The notes under the pieces: generated by a model
Databases searched by the model: none
Told to the model about the DNA's origin: nothing
The model's input: the letters and a program-made list of their open reading frames with translations, nothing else
Shown: positions 1 to 7,727 of the stretch, piece by piece
Layout: each line of letters begins with the position of its first letter
How positions within the stretch are numbered: position 1 is the first letter of the stretch
From: Bacillota bacterium
GTDB taxonomy: Bacteria > Bacillota > Clostridia > Christensenellales > Aristaeellaceae
Reading direction: 5' to 3'
DNA: 57,048 nucleotides
Assembly (NCBI GenBank): GCA_023392515.1
Contig: JAEVYX010000002.1
Location: 1 to 57,048, forward strand
Position numbers and translations under genes: made by a program

Positions 1-867
1 ATGATATGCGGGTTCATCATTAGCAGGCTGAACATCATCCGGAATGATAACCGCGGGGTGCTGGTGCGGCTGCTGATGGATGTGGCCATGCCCATGATGG
101 TGCTCAACTCCTTCAACAAACCCACCACCTGGGAGGAGATTCTCTCTTCCCTGTGGGTGATTGCCTTCGCCCTCATGGGCTGTGTAGTGACGGGCGTGAT
201 CGGCATGCTTTTGTGGAAAAAGCAGCCCGAAAACAAGCGCAAGGTGCTGATGTATGCCAGCATGTTCAGCAACGCGGGCAACGCGGGCCTGCCCATCATC
301 AACCTGGTGTTCGGCCCCACGGGTGTGTTTTATGCCAGCATGTACCTGATTCCGCCCCGCATTCTGCAATGGACTGTGGGCCTGGGGTTCTTTGTCAAGC
401 CGGAAAAAGGCGGCTGGGTCAAAAACGTGCTGCTCAACCCCATGGTGGTGGTGATCTATATCGGTGTGATCCTGATGGCCACAGGCTTTACGATCCCTGG
501 CGTGTTCGGCACCGCCATCGGCAACCTGGGCGGTATGACAGGCCCGCTGTCGATGATCCTGATTGGCGCCACCCTGACCCATATGGATTGGAAAATGCTG
601 CTGGACAAAACCGTGCTACTCACCAGCTTTTTCCGCCTGATCGCTTTTCCTCTGCTGTTTGCGGTCATTCTGAAGCTGATCCATGCCGATGAAGTGGCCA
701 TGAACATCTGCGTCATCCTGTTGGCCATGCCGGTGGCTTCCAACACGGCGGCCATGGCCGAACGCTACGGCGGCGATTACGTGTTCGCCTCGGCTTGCGT
801 CAGCGTATCCACATTGCTCAGCGTGGTCACGGTACCTGTGATCACCTGGCTGATCCAGTTGATCTGA
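1..867 (+). CDS. AEC-family (auxin efflux carrier-like) permease, 5' partial
   Basis: This is an integral membrane transporter of the AEC family, whose bacterial members export or import small organic acids. The reading frame is open from the first base and the protein begins inside what is normally the second membrane segment, so about 15-30 N-terminal residues lie outside the window; 288 residues are visible against a usual 300-320. The family-typical stretches MDVAMPMMVLNSF (near residue 27) and MFSNAGNAGLPI (near 88) are present, with about eight hydrophobic segments. It ends 29 bases before a GarR-type reductase, so the cargo may be a sugar acid or its breakdown product; that is inference from context. 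Confidence 0.85.
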   Translation: MICGFIISRLNIIRNDNRGVLVRLLMDVAMPMMVLNSFNKPTTWEEILSSLWVIAFALMGCVVTGVIGMLLWKKQPENKRKVLMYASMFSNAGNAGLPIINLVFGPTGVFYASMYLIPPRILQWTVGLGFFVKPEKGGWVKNVLLNPMVVVIYIGVILMATGFTIPGVFGTAIGNLGGMTGPLSMILIGATLTHMDWKMLLDKTVLLTSFFRLIAFPLLFAVILKLIHADEVAMNICVILLAMPVASNTAAMAERYGGDYVFASACVSVSTLLSVVTVPVITWLIQLI

Positions 868-896
868 TTACTTAAAATATAAGGGAGGAATTCACT

Positions 897-1781
897 ATGA
901 AAATCGCATTTATCGGTCTGGGCATTATGGGCAAACCCATGGCAATCAACCTGTTGAAAGCCGGCCACGAGCTGCGGGTATACGACTGCAATCAGGCAAC
1001 CATCGAGGAACTGACGGCTGCGGGCGCCGCTGCGTGCAGCTGCTCTGCGGAAACCGTGGAGGGCGTGGACGCCGTCATCACCATGCTGCCCAACAGCCCT
1101 CATGTCAGGTCCGTCATGCTGGAGGACGACAGGCTGGCGGAGAAGATGCCCAAGACGGCCACCTTCATTGATTGCTCCTCCATCAATCCCGTGGCCAGCC
1201 GCGAAATCGCTGCCAAGCTGGCTGAATACGGCATCGATATGCTGGATGCCCCTGTGTCCGGCGGCCAGCCCAAGGCCATTGACGGCACGCTTTCCTTCAT
1301 GGTGGGCGGCAAGCAGGAAACCTTTGACCGGTTCAGGGATGTGCTCTCCGCCATGGGCTCCAGCGTGGTACTGTGCGGAAATGTAGGTGCGGGCAATGTG
1401 ACCAAGCTGTGCAATCAGACCATCGTGGCCGTGAACATCGCGGCATTGGCCGAAGCCATGCAGATGGGTCAGATGTGCGGTGTGGAACCCCAGAAGATTT
1501 TTGAAGCCATCCGCGGCGGCCTGGCGGGCTCTACTGTGATGAATGCCAAGGCACCCATGATGATGGATCAGAACTTCCAGCCCGGCTTCCGTATCGACTT
1601 GCATATCAAGGATCTGAACAACGTGGTGGACGCCGCCAAGGCAGTGGACGCGCCTATCCCGCTGACCCAGAGCGTGCTGGAAATGATGAAGATTCTGCAT
1701 CATGACGGCAATGACAGCTGCGATCACAGCGCGCTGCTCAAGTACTATCAAAAGCTGACCGGCGAAGTGCTGCATCATTGA
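897..1781 (+). CDS. garR: 2-hydroxy-3-oxopropionate reductase / 3-hydroxyisobutyrate dehydrogenase family
   Basis: A 294-residue cytoplasmic NAD(P)-dependent beta-hydroxyacid dehydrogenase. The N-terminus carries the Rossmann motif GLGIMGKPMAINLLKAGH (residues 7-24); the substrate loop DAPVSGGQPKA lies near 119 and the catalytic-lysine region GNVTKLCNQ near 167. Length is standard for GarR/GlxR, which reduces tartronate semialdehyde to D-glycerate. A GGAGG site 8 bases before the ATG fixes the start. It follows the AEC permease closely and precedes a remnant of a galactarate-dehydratase-like gene, which favours the GarR role over 3-hydroxyisobutyrate dehydrogenase. The substrate cannot be proven from sequence. 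Confidence 0.85.
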   Translation: MKIAFIGLGIMGKPMAINLLKAGHELRVYDCNQATIEELTAAGAAACSCSAETVEGVDAVITMLPNSPHVRSVMLEDDRLAEKMPKTATFIDCSSINPVASREIAAKLAEYGIDMLDAPVSGGQPKAIDGTLSFMVGGKQETFDRFRDVLSAMGSSVVLCGNVGAGNVTKLCNQTIVAVNIAALAEAMQMGQMCGVEPQKIFEAIRGGLAGSTVMNAKAPMMMDQNFQPGFRIDLHIKDLNNVVDAAKAVDAPIPLTQSVLEMMKILHHDGNDSCDHSALLKYYQKLTGEVLHH

Positions 1782-1793
1782 GATTTTGAATTA

Positions 1794-1821
1794 CAGGGCG
1801 GAGCCTGCGGGCTTCGCCCTG
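1794..1821 (+). terminator. Strong hairpin after garR
   Basis: A near-perfect inverted repeat (CAGGGCG with CGCCCTG, extended by AGCC/GGCT inside) stands 12 bases after the garR stop. There is no clear T-run after it, so it may be a stabilising or weak termination hairpin. Confidence 0.5.
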
Positions 1822-1838
1822 CATGAAAAAACAGGAGA

Positions 1839-2050
1839 AAACTCAAGTATCCTAACGTGGACGATGTGGTGGCCATCAACCATGCCTATAGCTGCGGCGT
1901 GGCCATCAATGCGTCCGAAGCCAAGGTACCCATCCGCGCACTGCGCAACCTGTGCCATCATACCAACTTCGGCGGACAGCTGATGCTGTCCCCCAATTAC
2001 ACGTACGACAAGGTGGCCGCGCCATCATTATGCTGCATTTGGCCGACTAG
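1839..2050 (+). pseudogene. Internal fragment of a GarD/UxaA-type galactarate dehydratase
   Basis: Read in the frame of base 1839, the segment encodes YPNVDDVVAINHAYSCGVAI followed by VPIRALRNL and NFGGQLM. This matches the middle of the GarD/UxaA sugar-acid dehydratase family, which normally reads YPNVD-VVA-H-GCG and then P-I-R-N-P-N-GG. There is no start codon or ribosome site fitted to the homology, the N-terminal and C-terminal domains are missing, and resemblance stops near 1990. The frame stays open to 2123 with unrelated residues. It is therefore a deletion remnant of roughly 50 codons. The first homologous residue follows directly on a leader-like AGGAG sequence at 1833-1837, as if the start of the gene had been excised. 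The match is from memory of the family, not from a search. Confidence 0.65.
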
Positions 2051-2166
2051 CGCTTTTCGTTATAATTCCTCACTTATCCGTTGCAAGACGCATATACGGC
2101 AGTATTTAGAATATCATGTATGATTCTCTAACAAATATTCATCTGGAAGACAAAAGGGAAAATGTA

Positions 2167-2244
2167 ATGTTAAGAAGAGGAGAGCACCAACATAAAAATA
2201 TTGGTTACACCGAAGATCAGGTTAAGTACCTGCTGAAAAAGTAA
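2167..2244 (+). CDS. Possible 25-residue small protein
   Basis: A tiny frame starts with ATG 8 bases after an AAGGG ribosome-binding-like sequence and ends 13 bases before a textbook terminator. The product is basic and hydrophilic, ending in DQVKYLLKK. I do not recognise it. It could instead be the tail of a decayed gene or part of a short non-coding transcript. The fit of ribosome site, frame and terminator is the only support. Confidence 0.3.
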   Translation: MLRRGEHQHKNIGYTEDQVKYLLKK

Positions 2245-2257
2245 CAAGGCATAGAAA

Positions 2258-2296
2258 CCCAGGCACCCTGCTGAAACAAGGTGCCTGGGTTTTTGT
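2258..2296 (+). terminator. Intrinsic terminator, plus strand
   Basis: A perfect 10-base-pair stem (CCCAGGCACC at 2258-2267, GGTGCCTGGG at 2280-2289) is followed directly by TTTTTGTA. It ends whatever is transcribed rightward here, that is the small frame at 2167 and possibly garR read-through. Confidence 0.85.
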
Positions 2297-2369
2297 ATCC
2301 TTTTATAGCGCAGCGGGATACTGCCTTTTTTTGCATGATAATACCCCGCAATTTGATTCAAAAAGGCGG

Positions 2370-2394
2370 AAAAAAATCACCCATCGGAATGGTG
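2370..2394 (-). terminator. Terminator of the nagZ/namZ operon
   Basis: Read on the minus strand, a short stem (CACCAT with ATGGGTG around TCCG) is followed by a run of seven T. It lies just after the GNAT stop at 2408. Confidence 0.6.
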
Positions 2395-2407
2395 GAATGA
2401 AAAAAGC

Positions 2408-2899
2408 TTAGTCCTTTTTCTTTTGGAGCGCACCAAGGAAATCCTTGTAAATCCCGGGAGTGGAATCGGGAATCAGTGCTGCGCCAACAGCTTTTTCGTA
2501 GAATTCCTGTGGCCCGACCCCGCCTATGATGGCGTATACATACCCTTCTTCCCGCATGGCACGAAGGGAACGAATGAGGAGAGCTTTGCCGATCCCCTTG
2601 CCCTGTTCGCTGTCCAACACCCTGGTGGGGCCAAAAAAGTCAGGGGCTGTCGCGTTGTAACAAGCGTAGCCGAGCATATCACCGCCCCGGGTTGCTACAA
2701 AGCAGGATATGGGGGTATGAGCAAAGCACACGTCACATTCGCCTGCGGCACTGAGAGTGGAATGTTCCCGCACCCATTCCATGATCCGAAATTTGTCCGG
2801 GGCCATGGCACGGCGGATTTGAATCCCCGCTGCCTCCAACTTATTCAATAAGGCCGTCTCATCCGGCAGGGGCAGCAAATGAACCAACATATCAGGCAT
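2408..2899 (-). CDS. GNAT-family N-acetyltransferase
   Basis: A 163-residue GNAT acetyltransferase using acetyl-CoA. The C-terminal half has the acetyl-CoA-binding pattern around SEQGKGIGKALLIRSLRAM and the motif YAIIGGVGPQEFYEKAVGA. The start is placed at the ATG with AAAGGAGG 8 bases upstream, not at the longer frame opening at 2926. It lies 60 bases downstream of nagZ on the same strand and before a terminator, so it is probably the last gene of that operon. An amino-sugar or peptide substrate from muropeptide breakdown is possible, but nothing in the sequence shows it. Confidence 0.8.
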   Translation of the reverse strand: MPDMLVHLLPLPDETALLNKLEAAGIQIRRAMAPDKFRIMEWVREHSTLSAAGECDVCFAHTPISCFVATRGGDMLGYACYNATAPDFFGPTRVLDSEQGKGIGKALLIRSLRAMREEGYVYAIIGGVGPQEFYEKAVGAALIPDSTPGIYKDFLGALQKKKD

Positions 2900-2958
2900 G
2901 GCGGTTTCCTCCTTTACCATTTGCACTACTTTTTAAGATGTGACGAATGGCAGCACTT

Positions 2959-4512
2959 TCACAGCTTTATTGGAAGTTTGCCAACCGCTTTTCTTTGCCC
3001 CGACAATACCTTGAAAACAGCGGCCAGACTTGATTTGTCGTAGGAATAAGCTGCAAGGGCATAGACGTTTTTTGAAATATGGACAAGATCATATGTGTTG
3101 CGCAGCGCTGTGCAGATGGTGGGAATGCCCGTCTCGGAAAGCGCTTGCACAAGTGCCATCTGCCCCTGCTTGAGATGCCCGTTATAGGTGCCTATCACCA
3201 AACAGGTATGGCCCTTGGTAGCTTCCACCGCGGATGCGATTTCCGCCGCATCCGGGTCGATGGAGGTTATTCGGCAATCTCCGCCCAACTGTTCTTGCAG
3301 ATATAAGGGGAAGCATATGCTCCTGTCCTCCGGATTGGAAACCAAGGTTGGGCGGAAAGGGTAGCAGCCCAGGAACAGGGGAGACGCCCCCAAGGCAGGT
3401 CGCCCGCCTTGCGGTACCTGTACTTCAGTTATTGCTTCATCCATCATGCGCCCCACCGCGTCCCGGTGTTCCTTGCAGCCTACCAAGGAAAGCGGCGGGA
3501 GGGGCCTATCAGCATACTTTTGTTTGTATGCAAGAATTTTTTGTACGGAAGCATCCATTTCCTCCGCATCCAATTCTCCGTTATCCAACGCTTCCAGCAT
3601 GGCCCTGGCAGATTGCGAAGCCAAATCCCGGCTGTGAGAAATAAAAATCAAATCAACGCCGGCCTTTGCCGCTGCCAAGGAACCTTGCACGGTGCCATAA
3701 AACCCTTGGATGGCATTCATCATCATGCAGTCGCTAAGAACAAGGCCCTGAAAGCCCATCTTCTCTTTAAGCAAGCCGGTAATGATTGGCCGCGACATCG
3801 TAGCCGGCACTTTTTCCTTCTCCAATTGGGGAAACAAAATATGAGAGGTCATGATGGCGGGTACGCCTGCATGGATAGCAGCCATAAAGCTTTTCAACTC
3901 GCATTCCGCCAGTTCCTCCAGGGATTTGTCTACGATAGGCAGGCTCAAATGCGAGTCCACCGCAGTATCCCCATGGCCAGGAAAATGCTTGGCTGAACAC
4001 AAAACGCCTCCATCCAGCAGCCCTGTTATCATCTGTACGCCATATTCGCTCACCGTTTCAGGGGTATCCCCATAGCTTCTTACACCGATGACAGGATTGT
4101 TGGAATTGGAGTTGATATCCATAACAGGGGCTAGGTTAAAGTTTATTCCCAGGGCCGCAAGCTCTGTAGCTGTAATGCGCCCTGCCTCATAAGCATTGCG
4201 AACATTCCCTGTAGCCGAAATGGCCATAGCACTTGGCACTACGGCAGCGTCATCCCCTAAGCGGGATACCACGCCACCCTCCTGATCAATGGTGATAAAA
4301 GCCGGATATCCCGTTTCCGTCCGAATCAATTTCTGGATTTCTTGGCATAACTGCCTAAGCTGTTGGTTGTCAACAATGTTTTCTTTAAAAAGAATCACAT
4401 TGCCGATTTTATATTCCTTAACCAACTGTACGAAATCCTCACTGATTTCAGCAGAGGGAAAACCTACCGCAAATCTCTGCCCAACCTTTTGCTTTGCTGT
4501 CAAATTCCACAT
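2959..4512 (-). CDS. nagZ: Beta-N-acetylhexosaminidase, GH3 (NagZ type), cytoplasmic form
   Basis: A 517-residue glycoside hydrolase family 3 enzyme that removes terminal GlcNAc from muropeptides. The TIM-barrel domain shows FITIDQEGG near 72-80, the NagZ signature KHFPGHGDT at 175-183 with the His/Asp dyad DSH at 186-188, and the nucleophile region VLSDCMMMNA. A second, C-terminal alpha/beta domain of about 150 residues gives the two-domain Bacillota layout. The N-terminus MWNLTAKQK lacks any signal peptide, so unlike the secreted Bacillus subtilis enzyme this one should act in the cytoplasm. AAGGAG stands 7 bases before the ATG. It follows namZ by 11 bases, fitting sequential action on imported GlcNAc-MurNAc chains. 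Confidence 0.92.
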   Translation of the reverse strand: MWNLTAKQKVGQRFAVGFPSAEISEDFVQLVKEYKIGNVILFKENIVDNQQLRQLCQEIQKLIRTETGYPAFITIDQEGGVVSRLGDDAAVVPSAMAISATGNVRNAYEAGRITATELAALGINFNLAPVMDINSNSNNPVIGVRSYGDTPETVSEYGVQMITGLLDGGVLCSAKHFPGHGDTAVDSHLSLPIVDKSLEELAECELKSFMAAIHAGVPAIMTSHILFPQLEKEKVPATMSRPIITGLLKEKMGFQGLVLSDCMMMNAIQGFYGTVQGSLAAAKAGVDLIFISHSRDLASQSARAMLEALDNGELDAEEMDASVQKILAYKQKYADRPLPPLSLVGCKEHRDAVGRMMDEAITEVQVPQGGRPALGASPLFLGCYPFRPTLVSNPEDRSICFPLYLQEQLGGDCRITSIDPDAAEIASAVEATKGHTCLVIGTYNGHLKQGQMALVQALSETGIPTICTALRNTYDLVHISKNVYALAAYSYDKSSLAAVFKVLSGQRKAVGKLPIKL

Positions 4513-4523
4513 GATACTGCTCC

Positions 4524-5669
4524 TTATTCATATAAATGGTATTTGGCCGAACACGTTTTAAATTTCTCGCTGTCCTTTATAAACCCTTGAAGGATTTTTT
4601 TCTTATCCGCATCAGGACTTATGAAATCTGCACATCCAGCTAAAAGCGTGATAAAGGGCCTGGTTTCTTCCTTATAGGGCGGCAGGAAAGCGAACTCCTT
4701 TTCATACATCTCCCGTATGGTAAATAACAATTCCACACCTGTTTCTACTGCCCTGTAGGAGGAACGGTTTGTGAGGTGCAAATGCACGCCGCCGCAAGCT
4801 GTTCCTGCATGCTTGGAAGCTGTGGGCGTAAACCATGCCGGAGTAAAAATTACGCCAGGCAAATGTTTCAAGTTCATCGCTTGCGCTAAACGCTCCCCGT
4901 GAATATATGGTGCGCCTATAAGTTCGAAGGGGCATGAAGTGCCCCGGCCTTCAGAAACATTGGTTCCCTCAATTAAGCAGGTTCCTGGATAGAATAGAGC
5001 GCTGTCAAACCGGGGAATGCCCAAACTGGGCATCATCCACAGGTTGCCTGTGTCTGAAAACAACTCCTGCCGCTTCCATCCCTCCACCGGCAGAACGGTA
5101 AGGCGGCAGCCGATTTTCATCTCCGCATTGGCCATGAGGGCGAATTCTCCTGCCGTCAGCCCATAGCGGATGGGCATGGGATATCCCCCTACGAAACTCA
5201 TATACTCCTCTTTGAGAATATTCCCTTCCACGATAGTCCCGCCCAATGGATTCGGACGGTCCAACAAGATCAATTCTTTTTTGTAATTGGCACAATCTTG
5301 AAGGGTATAGAAAAGGCTGGTTACAAAAGTGTAAAACCGTGTTCCCAGGTCCTGAATGTCATAAATCACGGCATCTACACCCTGCAGCATTTCTTCCGTA
5401 AATCTTTTTGATTCCTTCCGATACAGGCTGAATACAGGCAATCCCGTTTCTGCGTCCTGATTGGAATCCACCGGCATGCCCGCATCCCGGTTTCCACGCA
5501 CGCCATGCTCAGGCCCAAATAGGGCACAAAGGCCAAAGGCCTCATGAAGGACGGATATGGATGATTCCAACTGGCTGTTTGCCCCGGATACAGAGGTCAA
5601 AAGCCCCAGCCTCTTGCCGCGGAAAATTTCCGGCTTGCCTGGCGCCAGGTCTATCCCATACCGCACCAT
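4524..5669 (-). CDS. namZ: Exo-beta-N-acetylmuramidase, DUF1343 (GH171)
   Basis: A 381-residue DUF1343 protein. The family includes B. subtilis NamZ, which releases MurNAc from the non-reducing end of peptidoglycan chains. Diagnostic blocks are LLTSVSG near 23, GPEHGVRG near 52, YDIQDLGTRFYT near 103, LLDRPNPLGG near 140 and EGTNVSEGRG near 233. No signal peptide is visible, so it is probably cytoplasmic. The ATG at 5669 is chosen because GAAGGG lies 10-12 bases before it; a TTG at 5687 would add six residues. The three importer genes lie immediately upstream and nagZ immediately downstream. Confidence 0.9.
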   Translation of the reverse strand: MVRYGIDLAPGKPEIFRGKRLGLLTSVSGANSQLESSISVLHEAFGLCALFGPEHGVRGNRDAGMPVDSNQDAETGLPVFSLYRKESKRFTEEMLQGVDAVIYDIQDLGTRFYTFVTSLFYTLQDCANYKKELILLDRPNPLGGTIVEGNILKEEYMSFVGGYPMPIRYGLTAGEFALMANAEMKIGCRLTVLPVEGWKRQELFSDTGNLWMMPSLGIPRFDSALFYPGTCLIEGTNVSEGRGTSCPFELIGAPYIHGERLAQAMNLKHLPGVIFTPAWFTPTASKHAGTACGGVHLHLTNRSSYRAVETGVELLFTIREMYEKEFAFLPPYKEETRPFITLLAGCADFISPDADKKKILQGFIKDSEKFKTCSAKYHLYE

Positions 5670-5739
5670 GGAATTCACGCCCTTCAATATGAAAAAAGAT
5701 ATTTGAATAACCTTACGCAGGATTGGCCGTTAGCTTTTC

Positions 5740-6612
5740 TTATCCCTTTACAGAACCAACCAATAAGCCCTTTACAAAATACCGCTGCAAGAAAGGATAA
5801 AGGATAATAATCGGCAGCGTGGAAGTGATGATGACGGCGGATTTGATAGAAATGGCAATGGTGGCCTTATCCGCTGATCCTGCTGCATCTCCCAGCATGG
5901 AAGTGCCATTGACGATGTTCCGCAGGAACAGCATTACAGGGAATTGACTGGTATTTAAGTAAATCAGACCATTGAACCAATCATTCCAAAAGAATACGGC
6001 TGTATACAAACCTACCGTTGAAAGCGCAGCCATGGATAGTGGCAGAACAATTTTGTACAGGATACCGAAGTAGCCCAAACCGTCAATTAGCGCTGCCTCT
6101 TCGATTTCCAGCGGAATTGTCTTAAAAAAATTGATTAAGATAATCAAGTTGAATTGATTGACGGCAAACGGAAGCAGCATTGCCCATACCGTGCCCGTCA
6201 GGCGAAGGTTTGACACCAATAAATAGTTGGGGATCAGTCCGCCGGAGAAGAACATTGAGACAATGACCATCTTCATAAAGAATTTCTGGCCCCGCAGAAA
6301 GGCTTTCGATAGGGGATATGCAAACAAGGTTGTCATGCCAATGGCGACAGCCGTTCCAAAGACAGTATAGAAAATGGTATTTCCATATGCCCTAAAAAAG
6401 TTTGGATATGTAAAAATCTGAGTATAGGCTTCAAAGTTGATTCCCACGGGCCAGAGAAACACCTTGCTGTTAATGATAGCCTTCGGATCGGATAAAGAGA
6501 GGGCAAACATATAGATAAAGGGCACCAGGCAAGTCAAAATGACCAATACCATGATCAAGTTGATTATTGTATTCATGAGGGTGCTGCTTACGGAATGTTT
6601 ATCCTTTTTCAC
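5740..6612 (-). CDS. Carbohydrate ABC transporter permease, LplC/YtcP type
   Basis: A 290-residue inner-membrane permease of the CUT1 class with six predicted membrane segments. The EAA loop that contacts the ATPase is EEAALIDGLGYFGILYKIVLP (about residues 190-210). The C-terminus RYFVKGLLVGSVKG is typical of LplC-type proteins. It begins with GTG after GAGGAGG. It works with the upstream LplB-type permease and the binding protein at 7728. No ATPase is encoded in the cluster, as is usual where a shared MsmX-like ATPase serves several importers. Confidence 0.92.
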   Translation of the reverse strand: MKKDKHSVSSTLMNTIINLIMVLVILTCLVPFIYMFALSLSDPKAIINSKVFLWPVGINFEAYTQIFTYPNFFRAYGNTIFYTVFGTAVAIGMTTLFAYPLSKAFLRGQKFFMKMVIVSMFFSGGLIPNYLLVSNLRLTGTVWAMLLPFAVNQFNLIILINFFKTIPLEIEEAALIDGLGYFGILYKIVLPLSMAALSTVGLYTAVFFWNDWFNGLIYLNTSQFPVMLFLRNIVNGTSMLGDAAGSADKATIAISIKSAVIITSTLPIIILYPFLQRYFVKGLLVGSVKG

Positions 6613-6624
6613 TTGCGCACCTCC

Positions 6625-7575
6625 TCAATAAATGCTGTCACCGGTAAACTTGCGGCTCATGGCATTGGAGCTGGTTACGAGAATAACACCGACAATCCCG
6701 CTAAACAAACCGATAGCGGTAGCATAAGAATAGTTTTGGTTGGCTAGGCCGACACGATAAACAAGTGTATCAATGATATCGCTCACCGAGGAATTAGAAG
6801 GGGTATACATCAGAAGAACCTTTTCAAACCCGAGGCTTAGCAGCCTTCCGACGTTCAAAATGAACATAACCATTATCGTAGGAAGAATGGAAGGAATGGT
6901 CACGTAGCAAATCTGCTGGAAACGGGTAGCCCCATCTATGGTTGCGGCTTCAAACAAATCGCTGCTGATACCTGTAATGGCAGCCAGGTAAATGATCGCA
7001 GTCCATCCCGTAAATTGCCAGGTGTCGGTGAGTACATATATAAAGCGGAAATATTCCGGTTCATTCATAAAGTAACGGGGTTTCAAACCAAGCACATTTT
7101 TTAAAAATAGATTAACCACCCCGCTGCTGGGGGATAGCATTTCAGTGATTATGGCAATAACCACTACCGTGGATATAAAACGGGGCATATACGAAACAGT
7201 CTGCACCAATTTTTTAAAGCGCTCGTTTCGCACTTCGTTGAGCATAACAGCAAATAGGATAGGGATGGGGAAGTTTACAGCCAGATTAATCAACGATAAG
7301 GTGATAGTATTTTGAAAGGCCTGCCAGAATGAAGAGTCCTTCATAAACATGCCAAAATATCGCAAGCCTACCCACTCCGTGCCGTATGGACCCATGGCAG
7401 GGCGGTAACGGCGGAAGGCAAGAACGTTGCCAAACATGGGTACATATTTAAAGAGGACGAAGTATATTACCGGCAGGAGCAGCATGGCGTATAGCTGCCA
7501 GTATTTTTTGATGTGCCGCTTCATGGGCTCCTTTTGCTGCCGCATAGCCAGCTGGTCGGTTTTGCGTGCCTTCAT
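6625..7575 (-). CDS. Carbohydrate ABC transporter permease, LplB/YteP type
   Basis: A 316-residue CUT1 permease. After a basic N-terminus come a first membrane segment (LYAMLLLPVIYFVLF near 28) and the LplB-typical FKYVPMFGNVLAFRRY; the EAA loop is FEAATIDGATRFQQICYVTIP near 214. GGGAGG precedes the ATG by 9 bases. It pairs with the permease ending at 5740 (12-base gap) to form the membrane channel. A hairpin separates it from the binding-protein gene upstream. Confidence 0.92.
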   Translation of the reverse strand: MKARKTDQLAMRQQKEPMKRHIKKYWQLYAMLLLPVIYFVLFKYVPMFGNVLAFRRYRPAMGPYGTEWVGLRYFGMFMKDSSFWQAFQNTITLSLINLAVNFPIPILFAVMLNEVRNERFKKLVQTVSYMPRFISTVVVIAIITEMLSPSSGVVNLFLKNVLGLKPRYFMNEPEYFRFIYVLTDTWQFTGWTAIIYLAAITGISSDLFEAATIDGATRFQQICYVTIPSILPTIMVMFILNVGRLLSLGFEKVLLMYTPSNSSVSDIIDTLVYRVGLANQNYSYATAIGLFSGIVGVILVTSSNAMSRKFTGDSIY

Positions 7576-7614
7576 CCGGCATTGCCTCCCTTTTCTATTC
7601 GAAAAAATAGCAAA

Positions 7615-7646
7615 GGCCGCACCATGCTTTCATCCATGATGCGGCC
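7615..7646 (-). terminator. Attenuating hairpin between binding-protein and permease genes
   Basis: On the minus strand a 12-base stem (GGCCGCATCATG with CATGGTGCGGCC, one G-T pair) is followed by TTTGCTATTTTTT. It sits between the stop of the binding-protein gene and the permease genes, so partial termination or 3'-end protection would make more binding protein than permease. Confidence 0.75.
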
Positions 7647-7727
7647 CGCTTTCAAGATCGTTTCAAGTCTAATCCTGTTTGGGGCAACGGGCACGCCGCC
7701 TTGAAGCAGGGGGTATTTTCTTATTAT

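Noticed and set aside
777..1778. Long minus-strand open frame of 333 codons opposite garR
   Set aside because: It is the antisense shadow of a well-supported gene, with His/Gly-rich composition and no ribosome site.
3234..3996. Two overlapping plus-strand open frames opposite nagZ
   Set aside because: They overlap a gene with clear catalytic motifs, and their composition is typical of antisense translation.
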